Shown here: piece by piece, positions 8,293 through 16,400 of the stretch | Layout of the letters: each line of letters starts with the position of its first letter | Numbering within the stretch: position 1 is the stretch's first letter | DNA from: Verrucomicrobiota bacterium | Lineage (GTDB): Bacteria > Verrucomicrobiota > Kiritimatiellia > SS1-B-03-39 > UBA6053 | Direction: 5' to 3' | Assembly (NCBI GenBank): GCA_020831635.1 | Contig: JAFIGC010000293.1 | Span: 1-35,731, forward strand | DNA length: 35,731 bases | Notes under the pieces: model-generated | Seen by the model: the letters and a program-made list of their open reading frames with translations, nothing else | Databases searched by the model: none | What the model was told of the DNA's origin: nothing | Made by a program: the position numbers and the translations under genes

Positions 8293-8547
8293 GTGCGCGA
8301 ATGCATACAACTCATGCGCCGCTATCAGGTGGATGCCGTCGGTCACCCCTCGGATATCAACGGAATGGTGGTTTTTCATCCCTGGAAATTCAAAGTGGTG
8401 GAAGTCTTGCAAGGTCCCGACATGGCCTTTGAGCTCGAAAAATCCAAGTTCAAAGATTTCGCCGCCTATCGCGCCTGGTTCTGGAAACACGGCGATCCGG
8501 AGGTAAAAGCCCACGCCGCCACCCTCCACAAGGACCAAGCCGCCTAA
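8293..8547 (+). CDS. Hypothetical small protein with uncertain start
   Basis: The frame from GTG 8293 encodes 84 residues (MRECIQLMRRYQVDAV...) with a protein-like mix of aromatic and charged residues. The body includes GMVVFHPWKFKVVEV and a Lys/Phe-rich helix near FKDFAAYRAWFWKH. A textbook ribosome-binding site, AAGGAGGG, lies at 8268-8275, too far (17 bases) from the GTG. The codon at the ideal distance is ATC at 8284, in frame, which would add IGA before V. Either a rare ATC start is used or an ATG has been lost by mutation. The frame is closed upstream by a stop at 8251. No function can be assigned. Confidence 0.45.
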   Translation: MRECIQLMRRYQVDAVGHPSDINGMVVFHPWKFKVVEVLQGPDMAFELEKSKFKDFAAYRAWFWKHGDPEVKAHAATLHKDQAA

Positions 8548-8554
8548 GGCAGAT

Positions 8555-8652
8555 TACATCCGCAACCCAAAAGGCCGGCGCGCACTTGTGCGCACGGGCG
8601 ATTCATGAATGAAGGCAATCGGTTGCTCTTGGCCTTTTGGGTTGCGGATGTA
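8555..8652. repeat. 98-bp element with perfect 22-bp inverted ends
   Basis: Bases 8555-8576 and 8631-8652 are exact reverse complements over 22 bp (left arm begins TACATCCGCAACCCAAAAGG). The 54-bp interior carries a second palindrome, GCGCAC-TT-GTGCGC, at 8580-8593. It starts 7 bp after the preceding frame ends. It could be a miniature inverted-repeat element or a very strong transcription terminator or cruciform. No obvious target-site duplication flanks it. Confidence 0.75.
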
Positions 8653-8729
8653 TTGTTTTCTTTTCCGACGGTTGGATCGCACATGGAAGCGGCAGAACGG
8701 GCCATGGCACCTTGAGGGGTAAGAGGGAA

Positions 8730-8915
8730 AACCCCGCGAATGGCCTTGCCGTCCCGCGAATGGAAGAAGAGTGAAGCTACCTGCGAATGCTTCTCCGGAC
8801 TGCGGATCATCGTCGGAATCCCCCTGGAAACTAAAAATGATTCGCGGGACGGCATCGCCATTCGCGGGGTTCCCTTCCCCAAAAACCATCCGCAGGACGG
8901 CGAAGCATCCGCAGG
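8730..8915. repeat. Four ~28-32-bp repeats in order 1, 2, 1', 2'
   Basis: Copy 1 (8730-8761) and copy 1' (8840-8871) are inverted at 30 of 32 bases. Copy 2 (8780-8807) and copy 2' (8888-8915) are inverted at 24 of 28. All four derive from one unit, roughly CCYGCGRATG followed by a variable middle and ACGGC or similar, so two face right and two face left. In RNA the pairings 1:1' and 2:2' would cross, as in a pseudoknot. The stretch 8916-9017 is AT-richer and holds nothing that I recognise. Confidence 0.65.
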
Positions 8916-9017
8916 AAAAAAAACTTTTCTCCAAGTCATTGCAAATTAATGTTTCATCAGAAACATACACGCTTTTTTATATCATCTTCCTTAGGAAGAC
9001 TCTAAGAGATTCAACAA

Positions 9018-9138
9018 CCTGCCCGCCGTAGCTCAAAGAGCGTAGGTGGGTTCGATGTTCAAAATTCGCTTTCCAGATTCGATGTTCGACGTTGGACGTT
9101 CGATGTTCAAAGTTCGCTTTTCCCCATATCCCATATCC
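9018..9138 (+). repeat. 121-bp direct repeat, left copy
   Basis: Matches 10098-10218 at 118 of 121 positions, in the same orientation, exactly 1080 bp apart. The PARG gene lies between the copies. The unit contains CCTGCCCGCCGTAGCTC and several variants of TTCGATGTTC and CGACGTTGGACG. It runs into a degenerate TATCCC-type low-complexity tract at 9124-9173 and a GAA-loop hairpin at 9174-9186. Confidence 0.85.
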
Positions 9139-9193
9139 CATATCCCTTATCCTTTATCCCCTATCCCTTATCCGCGCCGAAGGCGCCATCCCC

Positions 9194-10060
9194 ATGCCCT
9201 ACACCTACCTCCCCCTCCAAGACAGTCCCGAAATGGCCGCCGCCCGTAAGCGTGAGCTGGTCATTTCCCGCCACGACGCCCGTCAGCTCGCCGTCACCGC
9301 CCTCGAAGCCGCGCGCGCCGGCGTCCACCTGTTGCCCGACGGCACCCGCGTCCTCTGGGGAAATCAGGTGGCCAACGCCATCGCCAAGAAAAAAAGCATT
9401 CCCCCGACCGAAGAGTTGCCCGCGGGGCGGGGGAGGGTGTTTGATCGTACCACGGTGCAGGTCGGCAACGAAACCACCCTGGGCTCCGCGCGCCGGCTTG
9501 TGGTGGACGGACACCGTCCGCTGGCCCTCAACTTTGCCAACGGCATTCATCCCGGCGGCGGGTTTCTGCACGGCGCCCGCGCCCAGGAGGAAAACCTCTG
9601 CCGTTCCAGCGCCCTTTATCTCACCCTTGAAAACGATCCCATGTACGCGGCCCACCGCAAAAATCCGCTTCCCACCTCCTCCGACTGGTGCATTCTCTCG
9701 CCCGATGTCCCCGTCTTCCGCACCGACGACGGCACGCCGCTCGCCGAACTTTGGCCCCTCAGCTTCATCACCTGCGCCGCCCCCGTGGCCGATGCCGTCG
9801 GTCGGGAGGAATCCGCCCGCCTCCTCAAACAGCGCATCCACCGCGTGCTCGCCATCGCCGCCGCCTACCGATACGACACCCTGGTGCTCGGGGCCTGGGG
9901 CTGCGGCGCCTTCGGCAACGCCCCCCTCCAAACCGCCCGCGACTTCCGCAGCGCCCTCGAAACCCGTTTCGACGGCGTTTTTCGACACATCGTCTTCGCC
10001 ATCACCGACTGGTCACCCGAACGCCGCTACCTCACCCCCTTCCACACCACCTTTTCCTGA
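9194..10060 (+). CDS. Bacterial-type poly(ADP-ribose) glycohydrolase, DUF2263/TIGR02452
   Basis: 288 residues from ATG 9194. Upstream in-frame codons come from low-complexity repeat and are rejected. The protein carries the microbial-type PARG signature: GGG at 121-123 and QEE at 131-133 (HPGGGFLHGARAQEE), preceded by ALNFANG and followed by the macrodomain-like strands FITCAAPV and VLGAWGCGAFGN. Characterised members remove ADP-ribose chains or ADP-ribose from proteins, with the second glutamate of QEE as catalyst. The fold is a macrodomain. No clear ribosome-binding site precedes the start, so the ATG at 9233 is an alternative. It is a lone gene between two 121-bp direct repeats, as in a mobile cassette. 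A role in reversing a toxin or defence ADP-ribosylation is possible but unproven here. Confidence 0.88.
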   Translation: MPYTYLPLQDSPEMAAARKRELVISRHDARQLAVTALEAARAGVHLLPDGTRVLWGNQVANAIAKKKSIPPTEELPAGRGRVFDRTTVQVGNETTLGSARRLVVDGHRPLALNFANGIHPGGGFLHGARAQEENLCRSSALYLTLENDPMYAAHRKNPLPTSSDWCILSPDVPVFRTDDGTPLAELWPLSFITCAAPVADAVGREESARLLKQRIHRVLAIAAAYRYDTLVLGAWGCGAFGNAPLQTARDFRSALETRFDGVFRHIVFAITDWSPERRYLTPFHTTFS

Positions 10061-10097
10061 ATGCATCACATATCGTTCAAAGTTCAAAGTTGGACAG

Positions 10098-10218
10098 CCT
10101 GCCCGCCGTAGCTCAAAGAGCGAAGGAGGGTTCGATTTTCAAAATTCGCTTTCCAGATTCGATGTTCGACGTTGGACGTTCGATGTTCAAAGTTCGCTTT
10201 TCCCCATATCCCATATCC
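10098..10218 (+). repeat. 121-bp direct repeat, right copy
   Basis: Second copy of the repeat that also lies at 9018-9138, with three mismatches. It follows the PARG stop by about 40 bp and ends where a chain of small hairpins begins. Confidence 0.85.
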
Positions 10219-10331
10219 GCGCCGAAGGCGCATCAATCCCGTATCCCCTATCCGCGCCGAAGGCGCATTTATCCCATATCCGCGGCGCAGCCGCATCAAT
10301 CCCATATCCACCCCGTTACCCCCAAGGCCCC
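10219..10331. repeat. Chain of triloop hairpins in TATCCC-type sequence
   Basis: Perfect hairpins with 5-bp stems and 3-base loops lie at 10219-10231 and 10254-10266 (GCGCC-GAA-GGCGC) and 10282-10294 (GCGGC-GCA-GCCGC). Spacers are variants of CATCAATCCC and CATATCC. The array ends at the next gene. Similar chains occur at 11234-11379 and singly at 9174-9186. Confidence 0.7.
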
Positions 10332-10799
10332 ATGAAAACCGTAAAGATCCAGCCCATGCCCCAAGCACTGTTTTGCCCCCTCAGCGGGGTAATGATACGA
10401 CATCCATTTTTGGAAATGGAACAAAGAACGGGTGTTTCCCCCGCGACCGTATTCATCTGGGATAACATCTCCGGCAAATTCTCTCATACCCGAGCCGAGG
10501 TGGACACACGTATTGAATCCGCGATGGCCGCCGTCGAGGAAGAATGCGGGGAAGCAAATTTAGAGAAAGCCTTTGAGCAGATGATCAAGGCGTGGAACCA
10601 GGAAGAGGATTCCATCCTTCACTTCTGTTTGATCGGATCCGAGGGCTTTGAATTTCACGTCGCTTTCGATCTGACTTATGAGGACTATACCGAATTCTTG
10701 AATTTCGAATTGGAACTCCCGGAAACGGATCCTGTAGGAAAAGACGGAATCCCTTTTCCTTTTATGCCGAAACCCAATAGTAGAAGAAAAAAGAAATAA
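10332..10799 (+). CDS. Hypothetical protein, paralogue of the 7067 gene
   Basis: 155 residues from the ATG at 10332. The frame is open far upstream, but that part reads through repeat sequence and antiphase PARG sequence and is not credible as protein. The opening ALFCPLSGVMIRHP aligns with FYCPVTGIQIYSP of the 7067 product. Both then have an A-x-x-F strand, a segment ending in F near a basic residue, and an acidic amphipathic helix (here AMAAVEEECGEANLEKAFEQ). This copy is longer, with a C-terminal extension that ends in a Lys/Arg run. The family is unknown to me. Only a weak AAGG lies before the start. The two paralogues stand alone or with unrelated neighbours, so the context gives no function. 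Confidence 0.7.
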   Translation: MKTVKIQPMPQALFCPLSGVMIRHPFLEMEQRTGVSPATVFIWDNISGKFSHTRAEVDTRIESAMAAVEEECGEANLEKAFEQMIKAWNQEEDSILHFCLIGSEGFEFHVAFDLTYEDYTEFLNFELELPETDPVGKDGIPFPFMPKPNSRRKKK

Positions 10800-10804
10800 G
10801 GTGA

Positions 10805-11194
10805 GGATTTCCGACCCCGGAATTCGAGACGGATGACGAGCGATCCGCCTATTGGGCGCGGCTGCCGGCCCGGAATAGCAAAACAGCCGAATTCAAAGGT
10901 GAAAACGGACCAGTGACCCAGTTACCGACCCAGTTACCGACCCAGTTACCGACCCAGTTAGATGATCCTGTTTCCCAAATACTCCTTCTCCTGCAAAAGG
11001 GACCCCTTTCCCCAAAAAACCTTCGCCTGAAACTCGGAATGAGCCACCGGCCGACGTTCAGGGACAATTATTTACATCCGGCGTTAGAAAAAGGGTGGAT
11101 CGAACCGACGCTTCCCGACAAACCAACGAGTAGCAATCAAAAATACCGCCTGACCGATCAAGGACAGAAGGTGTTGAGTGATCTGAAACCGTGA
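10805..11194 (+). pseudogene. C-terminal remnant of an AlbA_2/RecG-like winged-helix protein
   Basis: The frame is open from just after a stop at 10802-10804 and reads FPTPEFETDDERSAYW, then a threefold QLPT repeat, then a winged helix ending LEKGWIEPTLPDKPTSSNQK. This is the C-terminus typical of AlbA_2/AAA_4-type putative transcriptional regulators and related RecG-like proteins, where a TPQVT-like linker precedes the winged helix. The large N-terminal AlbA_2 domain is absent: the neighbouring gene ends only 5 bp earlier. A GTG at 10913 could still start a 93-residue product, but no ribosome-binding site supports it. The QLPT repeat corresponds to 12-bp DNA repeats (CAGTTACCGACC) at about 10919-10958. 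I read this as a decayed fragment. Confidence 0.6.
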
Positions 11195-11230
11195 GAAAAG
11201 GTGCCGATTTCCCCGCAATCCCTGCCTCCA

Positions 11231-11420
11231 TGCGCCGCGCAGCGGCATCCCTGCACGCCGAAGGCGTCCCCATATCCCTTATCCAGCCCGCGCAGCGGGC
11301 GCTTATCCCTTATTCCTTATCCGCGCCAAAGGCGCATTTATCCCATTACCTGTCCGCCATAGTCCCGCGAATGCGGGACGACGGCGGATCCGCTGCGCAG
11401 CCGCATCCTTCCCTACTTGA
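11231..11420. repeat. Second chain of triloop hairpins
   Basis: Stem-loops follow one another at 11234-11246 (GCA loop), 11255-11267 (GAA), 11286-11300 (GCA, 6-bp stem), 11323-11335 (AAA) and 11362-11379 (7-bp stem, GAAT loop, nested inside TCCGCC/GGCGGA at 11353-11358 and 11383-11388). Spacers contain CTTATCCC and similar. The whole gap 11195-11484 has no gene that I can support. The last 70 bases are AT-richer and precede the HEPN gene. Confidence 0.7.
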
Positions 11421-11484
11421 AATAAATTGCCATTTTCCCATTTTTCACTTGCATTGTCAGCGAGTCAAATACAGAGTTTCAACC

Positions 11485-12135
11485 ATGGATTTACGCTTTG
11501 AAGCATTGAAAGAACGGCATCGGGAGATCAGGGACGACTCGCCCCCTGGGATCCGGTTGCGCATTCACCGGGCATTGAGCTGGTTGCACGCGGCGGAGAA
11601 AAGCGAAGACACCGACACCACCTTCCTTCTGCTTTGGATCTCCTTCAACGCCGCCTATGCCCGGGATCTGGATCTGGACGAAGCCTCCCCGGAGCGGAGC
11701 TTGTTCCATCGCTTTCTCAGCCGGGTCTGTGAGCTGGACACGGAAAACCGCATCCACCGGCTCGCCTGGGAAAACTACGCCAACCGTATCCGCGTTTTTG
11801 TGGACAACCGTTACGTCTTCGGTCCTTTCTGGAGCTTCCAGCAGGGACGGCTTCCGGAGAGTGAGTGGGAGCGACTCTTTGCCGTCAACAAACGCATCGC
11901 CCACCAGGCGCTGGCGGAAAAGGAAACCTCCGTCTTCCTCACCATCCTCTTCGACCGCCTCTATACCCTCCGCAATCAGCTCATGCACGGCGGGGCCACC
12001 TGGAACAGCAAGATCAACCGGGAACAACTCGGCACCGCCGTCCGCATCCTCCACGATTTCGTCCCCGAACTCATCCGCATCCTCATGGAAAACCCGGAAG
12101 AGGACTGGGGAGAACCCCAGTATCCGCCAGTGTAA
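11485..12135 (+). CDS. HEPN-motif protein, possible RNase
   Basis: 216 residues from ATG 11485, the first methionine followed by protein-like sequence. The frame upstream is hairpin repeat. The C-terminal third contains LYTLRNQLMHGGATW, with R163 and H168 spaced as in the Rx4-6H motif of HEPN domains, here in the RN-xxx-H form shared by many HEPN ribonucleases. The N-terminal half (LLLWISFNAAYARDL) is helical and resembles the Apea-like/AbiV-like HEPN group. Such proteins often act as toxins or effectors in defence loci, cutting RNA as dimers. No antitoxin such as an MNT nucleotidyltransferase is adjacent. It is the last gene of GC-rich character before the AT-richer phosphorothioation operon. 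The family assignment rests on the motif and helix pattern only. Confidence 0.65.
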   Translation: MDLRFEALKERHREIRDDSPPGIRLRIHRALSWLHAAEKSEDTDTTFLLLWISFNAAYARDLDLDEASPERSLFHRFLSRVCELDTENRIHRLAWENYANRIRVFVDNRYVFGPFWSFQQGRLPESEWERLFAVNKRIAHQALAEKETSVFLTILFDRLYTLRNQLMHGGATWNSKINREQLGTAVRILHDFVPELIRILMENPEEDWGEPQYPPV

Positions 12136-12612
12136 TAAACCATATGAAATAATCACACTTGTTGATCGTAGTCACGCGTTTTCTAAATATGAAAAATATT
12201 GTTGAGAACCATACCGTGAAAAAAAGATAAAGAAAAATGCATGTGAATAGCTCCAAAACCAAAAACTCAACTGAAAAAGGCCAAAATAATGCTGGACAAG
12301 TTGATTCCTTCCTGCATGTTGGTCATACCTCCTCTTGGAAACACAAGGAAAGTGCGTATAATTTGTTGACTAAAATAAAAAATGGATTCAAGCTGAGAAT
12401 CAGACATAAAATTTACCGTACTGTAGGCCGGATTAAGTACATTCCGGGTTGAATGGGCAAAATTGAACCTTTTGGGCAACAAAAAATACCGTAACAACGC
12501 CATGTATAAGATAAAAGAAAAAATAATTGAATATAATTTAGCTTTTACCATTATCCCTTCTAGGGATAACCGTATACTTTTGGGTGAAATATAATTGAAG
12601 GGAACAGGTAAT
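12136..12612. other. AT-rich gap before the phosphorothioation operon
   Basis: Composition changes abruptly here from GC-rich to AT-rich. A 71-codon open frame at 12237-12452 has no ribosome-binding site and no recognisable content, so it is not called. Two TATAAT hexamers (12532-12537 and 12590-12595) are possible -10 boxes, but neither has a good -35 partner at the usual spacing. A perfect palindrome lies between them. The operon promoter is most likely in the last 100 bp of this gap. Confidence 0.5.
12551..12569. promoter_or_regulatory. 19-bp palindromic operator candidate before sspB
   Basis: TTATCCCT and AGGGATAA are perfect inverted arms around TCT. The centre lies about 53 bp upstream of the sspB ATG, between two TATAAT hexamers, where a repressor would block initiation. 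It is too short and lacks a T-run for a terminator. No regulator gene lies within the operon, so the binding protein is unknown. Confidence 0.5.
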
Positions 12613-13494
12613 ATGACACGTAAACTAAAATTTTCAGGACACCAGACATTTTGTTGTCGTTATGGTTGGCTTGAAAAGGGTTATTCTTTTGTGAAACGAA
12701 GTAAAACGTTTACTGATGAAGATGCAATCGTAGACCTAGGTGTAGGCAAGAACATGGTGGCTAGTATAAAATACTGGTGCGAAATGGCGCAAGTGATTGA
12801 AAATAATCAAACGACAACTTTTGGTGACAAATTGCTGGATGAGGAAAACGGTTGGGATCCATTTCTGGAAGATCTGGCCTCATGGTGGCTTTTACACTGG
12901 AAAATAATTACAAATCCCATCTGTTTGACTGCCGGAAGTGTCATGTTCACTCAAATCCGAAAACCTGAATTTTCGAAAGCAGATCTTCTGGAGTCAAGTT
13001 TGCGGTCTTTTGATCCAAATAAGAAAACACCTTCTGACTCTATTTTGATGCGAGATATTGATTGTTATATCCGAACGTATCTTTCTTCTCAAAATGACAG
13101 GCTGTCAAAAAAACATGGTGAAGCCTTTGAATGCCCTTTTCAAGAATTAAATTTAATACAGAGAATGTCAGAAGGTGAAATTTATCGATTTTCCATTGGA
13201 ACGAAGTTGTCCATACCAGCTCAGTTGATTGGTTACGTCATTGCTGACTACTTCGGTGAACGCCGCAACGCGATGGTGCTTCAAAAATTATTATACGCTC
13301 CATTTAGTCCAGGACAAATATACATGTTGGATGAAAATGCACTCATCGAAGCACTACAGACACTTATGGAACACAAGGAATGGGGCGAGGCATTTGGATT
13401 TACCGAATCCGCAGGAATTGCACAGGTATATTGTGAACTTTCATCCAATGATGCACTCAAGCTCCTTGAAAATTATTATCAGGGAGATTTTTAA
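12613..13494 (+). CDS. sspB: SspB, DUF4007 phosphorothioation protein
   Basis: 293 residues from ATG 12613, with AAGGGA at 12598-12603. A TTG six codons earlier is in frame but is a poorer start. The N-terminus has the DUF4007 signature GHQTFCCRYGWLEKGY (residues 7-22). Further on are a helix with ASIKYWCEMAQVIE, the stretch TTTFGDKLL and then WWLLHWKI, all in the usual order. In SspABCD systems this protein works with the SspC ATPase and the SspD sulfurtransferase to install single-stranded phosphorothioates, and it has been reported to nick DNA. It opens a nine-gene operon and is directly followed by sspC with no gap. A second, divergent DUF4007-like gene lies at 28252. Its codon use is AT-richer than that of genes left of 12.1 kb. 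Confidence 0.85.
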   Translation: MTRKLKFSGHQTFCCRYGWLEKGYSFVKRSKTFTDEDAIVDLGVGKNMVASIKYWCEMAQVIENNQTTTFGDKLLDEENGWDPFLEDLASWWLLHWKIITNPICLTAGSVMFTQIRKPEFSKADLLESSLRSFDPNKKTPSDSILMRDIDCYIRTYLSSQNDRLSKKHGEAFECPFQELNLIQRMSEGEIYRFSIGTKLSIPAQLIGYVIADYFGERRNAMVLQKLLYAPFSPGQIYMLDENALIEALQTLMEHKEWGEAFGFTESAGIAQVYCELSSNDALKLLENYYQGDF

Positions 13495-16400
13495 ATGAAG
13501 GGTCCTAAAAAAATATCTGATTTCACTACGGTCGCACCAAGGTACCAGCGTTCAATCAGTTTACAGAATGACTGGAACCAGAAAGATGCTGCTTCCGGGT
13601 ACATTGTAACAGCCAATGTGCTGCGATCTTTTGAGCAAGTTGTGTTTGGTTTAAAGGATCCACACGGTCAAAAATCATTTGCACTTACAGGTCCTTATGG
13701 ATCAGGTAAATCTTCTTTCGCTGTTTTTCTATGCCAATTGCTGGGATTTGATAGTGAGCTTGCTCAACTTGCAATCAGACAGCTGCCCAAGAATGCGAGA
13801 GAGCTGTGTTCCGCGGCCAGGGAATTAAGGAAATCAGAATCTGGTTCTGATGGTTTTATCAGTATTCCTGTTACCGCACGTCGCCGCCCCATTGCTCAGG
13901 TTCTGTTGGAAGAAATGATTGCGGCTTTGGACGAATACAACGTTCATGAAGAAGTCCAACTTATCAGAAAAAATATCTTAAAATCTTTGGAACGGGAAGA
14001 ATGGAGCGATACAGCTGTGGTCATGCGGCACTTGGCCTCAATGACGGCAGAGGCTGCTAGACAAAAAATACCCGGTATTTTGTTGGTGGTGGATGAAGCC
14101 GGTAAAACCTTGGAGTATGCGCTGCAGGACCGCTCTGGAGGAGATGTATATTTATTTCAGGAATTGGCTGAGTTTGCGAACCGCCAAAAAGACATTTCCT
14201 TACTGTTCCTCATCACACTTCATCAAATGTTCGATGATTACGTTGAACTGTCTGACCGAACATTGCGTAACGAGTGGAATAAAGTACAAGAGCGCTTTCA
14301 AACCATACAGTTTAGTGAGCCCGCAACAAGTACAATTCAGATGGTGGCCAGTGCCTTACAACCCTCATCCGAAAGGCCGCGTGATATAGACGTTCAAATC
14401 AAACAAGCTTTGGATGTTGTCATAGAGGCTTTCGATACGTTGCCTGTTGGATTGGATGAGGGTTCGTTTCGGCAAGCCTCGATACGAGGCTGGCCGATGC
14501 ATCCCAGCACGCTTTTGGTACTCCCTTATCTTTTTCGTCGGTTGGCTCAGAACGAAAGGTCAATTTTTTCATATTTGACCAGCCATGAACCATTTGGGTT
14601 CCAAGACCATTTGGATAAATCTTTTGAACTGAAAGATTCTTTTGTTCATCTTTACCACCTCTACACGTATTTTCTTTCAAATTTCGAAGCTGGATTGGCT
14701 CGACTCCCTCATGCGAAACGCTTGTTGGAAGCCAACGATATCATAATGAGTCGGCATCAATTGACACCCCGCCAATATCAAATCTTGCAAACTGTGGCCC
14801 TGTTTAATGTTCTTTCGGAAATTTCACCCATGCGGGCTACGCCCAAGGCAATTGGCGCCTCGTTAGACAACCCGAGCCGTATCGAACAGGAACTGGAAGA
14901 ACTTCGCACACAATCAATTCTAACGTATCGAAAATTGGATGGTTCATATCGCATCTGGGAAGGCAGCGACGTGGATCTGGAAGCCCGTATGATTGAGGCC
15001 CGGCGCAAACTGAAAATGGAAAATGTCACACCTTTGGAAGGCTTATGTGAACATCTTCCCCGCCAGCACTGGGTTGCAAGACGACACAGTCTTGAAACTG
15101 GCGCCATACGTTGTTTTGCAATTCAATACGCCTCGACGCTTGATGCGAAAAAACTGCCCTCTATTTTAGAAAGCGAAGAGGTCGACGGCACAATTTTTGT
15201 TTTATTGCCGGAGATCGATAGCAAGAGGCAGATGAAACAATCATGTGATCTCACACAACGTTACATCCGACTTATCATTGCTATACCCCGGCAGATTGAG
15301 GCATTGCGAGGAGTTGTTGAAGAACTGGCTTGCCTTCGTTGGGTAGAAACGAACACCGAGGAATTACGTGATGACAGAATTGCTCGCCGCGAATTAAGTT
15401 TACGTATCACGACAGCAGAACAACGTGTGTCTCAACTCTTACAAACTTTGCTGGACCCAAGGCCACCACCATATGGGAATTCCTGTCAATGGATATGGGC
15501 TGGAAAAGATCAAAAGCCAAGAAAACCAGTTGAGGTCACTCGCCTTCTCTCCAAAGCTTGTGACATGATCTATCCTCAAACACCACGACTAAAAAATGAG
15601 TTAGTTGTACGGAAGAAAATATCGGGTGCCGCGACTTCTGCAAGGCGAATTCTTCTCGAAAAGATGCTCAATGATTCTGAACATGAGCGACTTGGCATTG
15701 AGGGCTTTCCTCCAGAACGAAGCGTGTATGAATCTGTCCTAAGAGCAGGAGGGATCCATGCCTTTGATGCGGAAAAATCTTGTTGGACGTTGCAAGCACC
15801 TCCGGTTGACAATCCGGTCAATTTAAGGCCTTGTTGGGATTGCATGGAGCAGACCATTTTTCAATCACAAATGGAGCGCGTCCGACTGCCCGATCTATTC
15901 CGATCATTATCGGACGCACCCTATGGTTTGGCGGAAGGCGTTCACCCCATTTTATTTTCAGCGTTTTATCTTGTGTATCAAGATGAGCTTTTCCTTTATC
16001 GGGAGGACAGCTTCATTCCCGACGTACAGGCGGCACATCTGGAGCTGTTGCAGCGAAGACCTGACCTTTTTTCGGTTTCAGGTGCCCGCTTGGACGGGAC
16101 CCGCAAGGCGCTAGTCCGGCGTTTGGCGAAAGGATTACGGCAAACTCCAAAAACAGCTTCGGTTGTTCGCGCACTGTATCGGATGCTTAACAGCTTGCCC
16201 CCTGTTACCCAAAAGACCTCATTAATTGAAGAGGAAGCTGTGAAAAACATGCGGGATTGCCTGTTGCAGGCGGCATCTCCAGAAAAACTTTTGTTTTCAG
16301 AGCTGCCTGCTTGCTTTGAGATTGAAAGCTTTCGTGAAGGTGAATCACGAGATCATGATATGGACCTGTTTTTCGAAAAACTGAATCACGCCTTGGGGAT

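Noticed and set aside
9161-9988. 275-codon - strand frame opposite PARG
   Set aside because: Gly/Val-rich antisense translation with no motif; PARG signature is on the + strand.
9252-10331. Long in-frame extension upstream of the 10332 gene
   Set aside because: It overlaps the PARG gene in another frame and reads through repeat DNA. The translation is Pro/Ser/Arg-rich junk.
10219-11388. CRISPR array
   Set aside because: Hairpins vary in sequence, spacing is irregular (13-40 bp), spacers are low-complexity and no cas gene is near.
12237-12452. 71-codon open frame before the PT operon
   Set aside because: No ribosome-binding site, no recognisable content and AT-rich context; a 94-codon frame overlaps it on the other strand.
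12532-12595. Confident sigma-70 promoters at the two TATAAT hexamers
   Set aside because: Neither has a recognisable -35 element 16-18 bp upstream in this AT-rich DNA.
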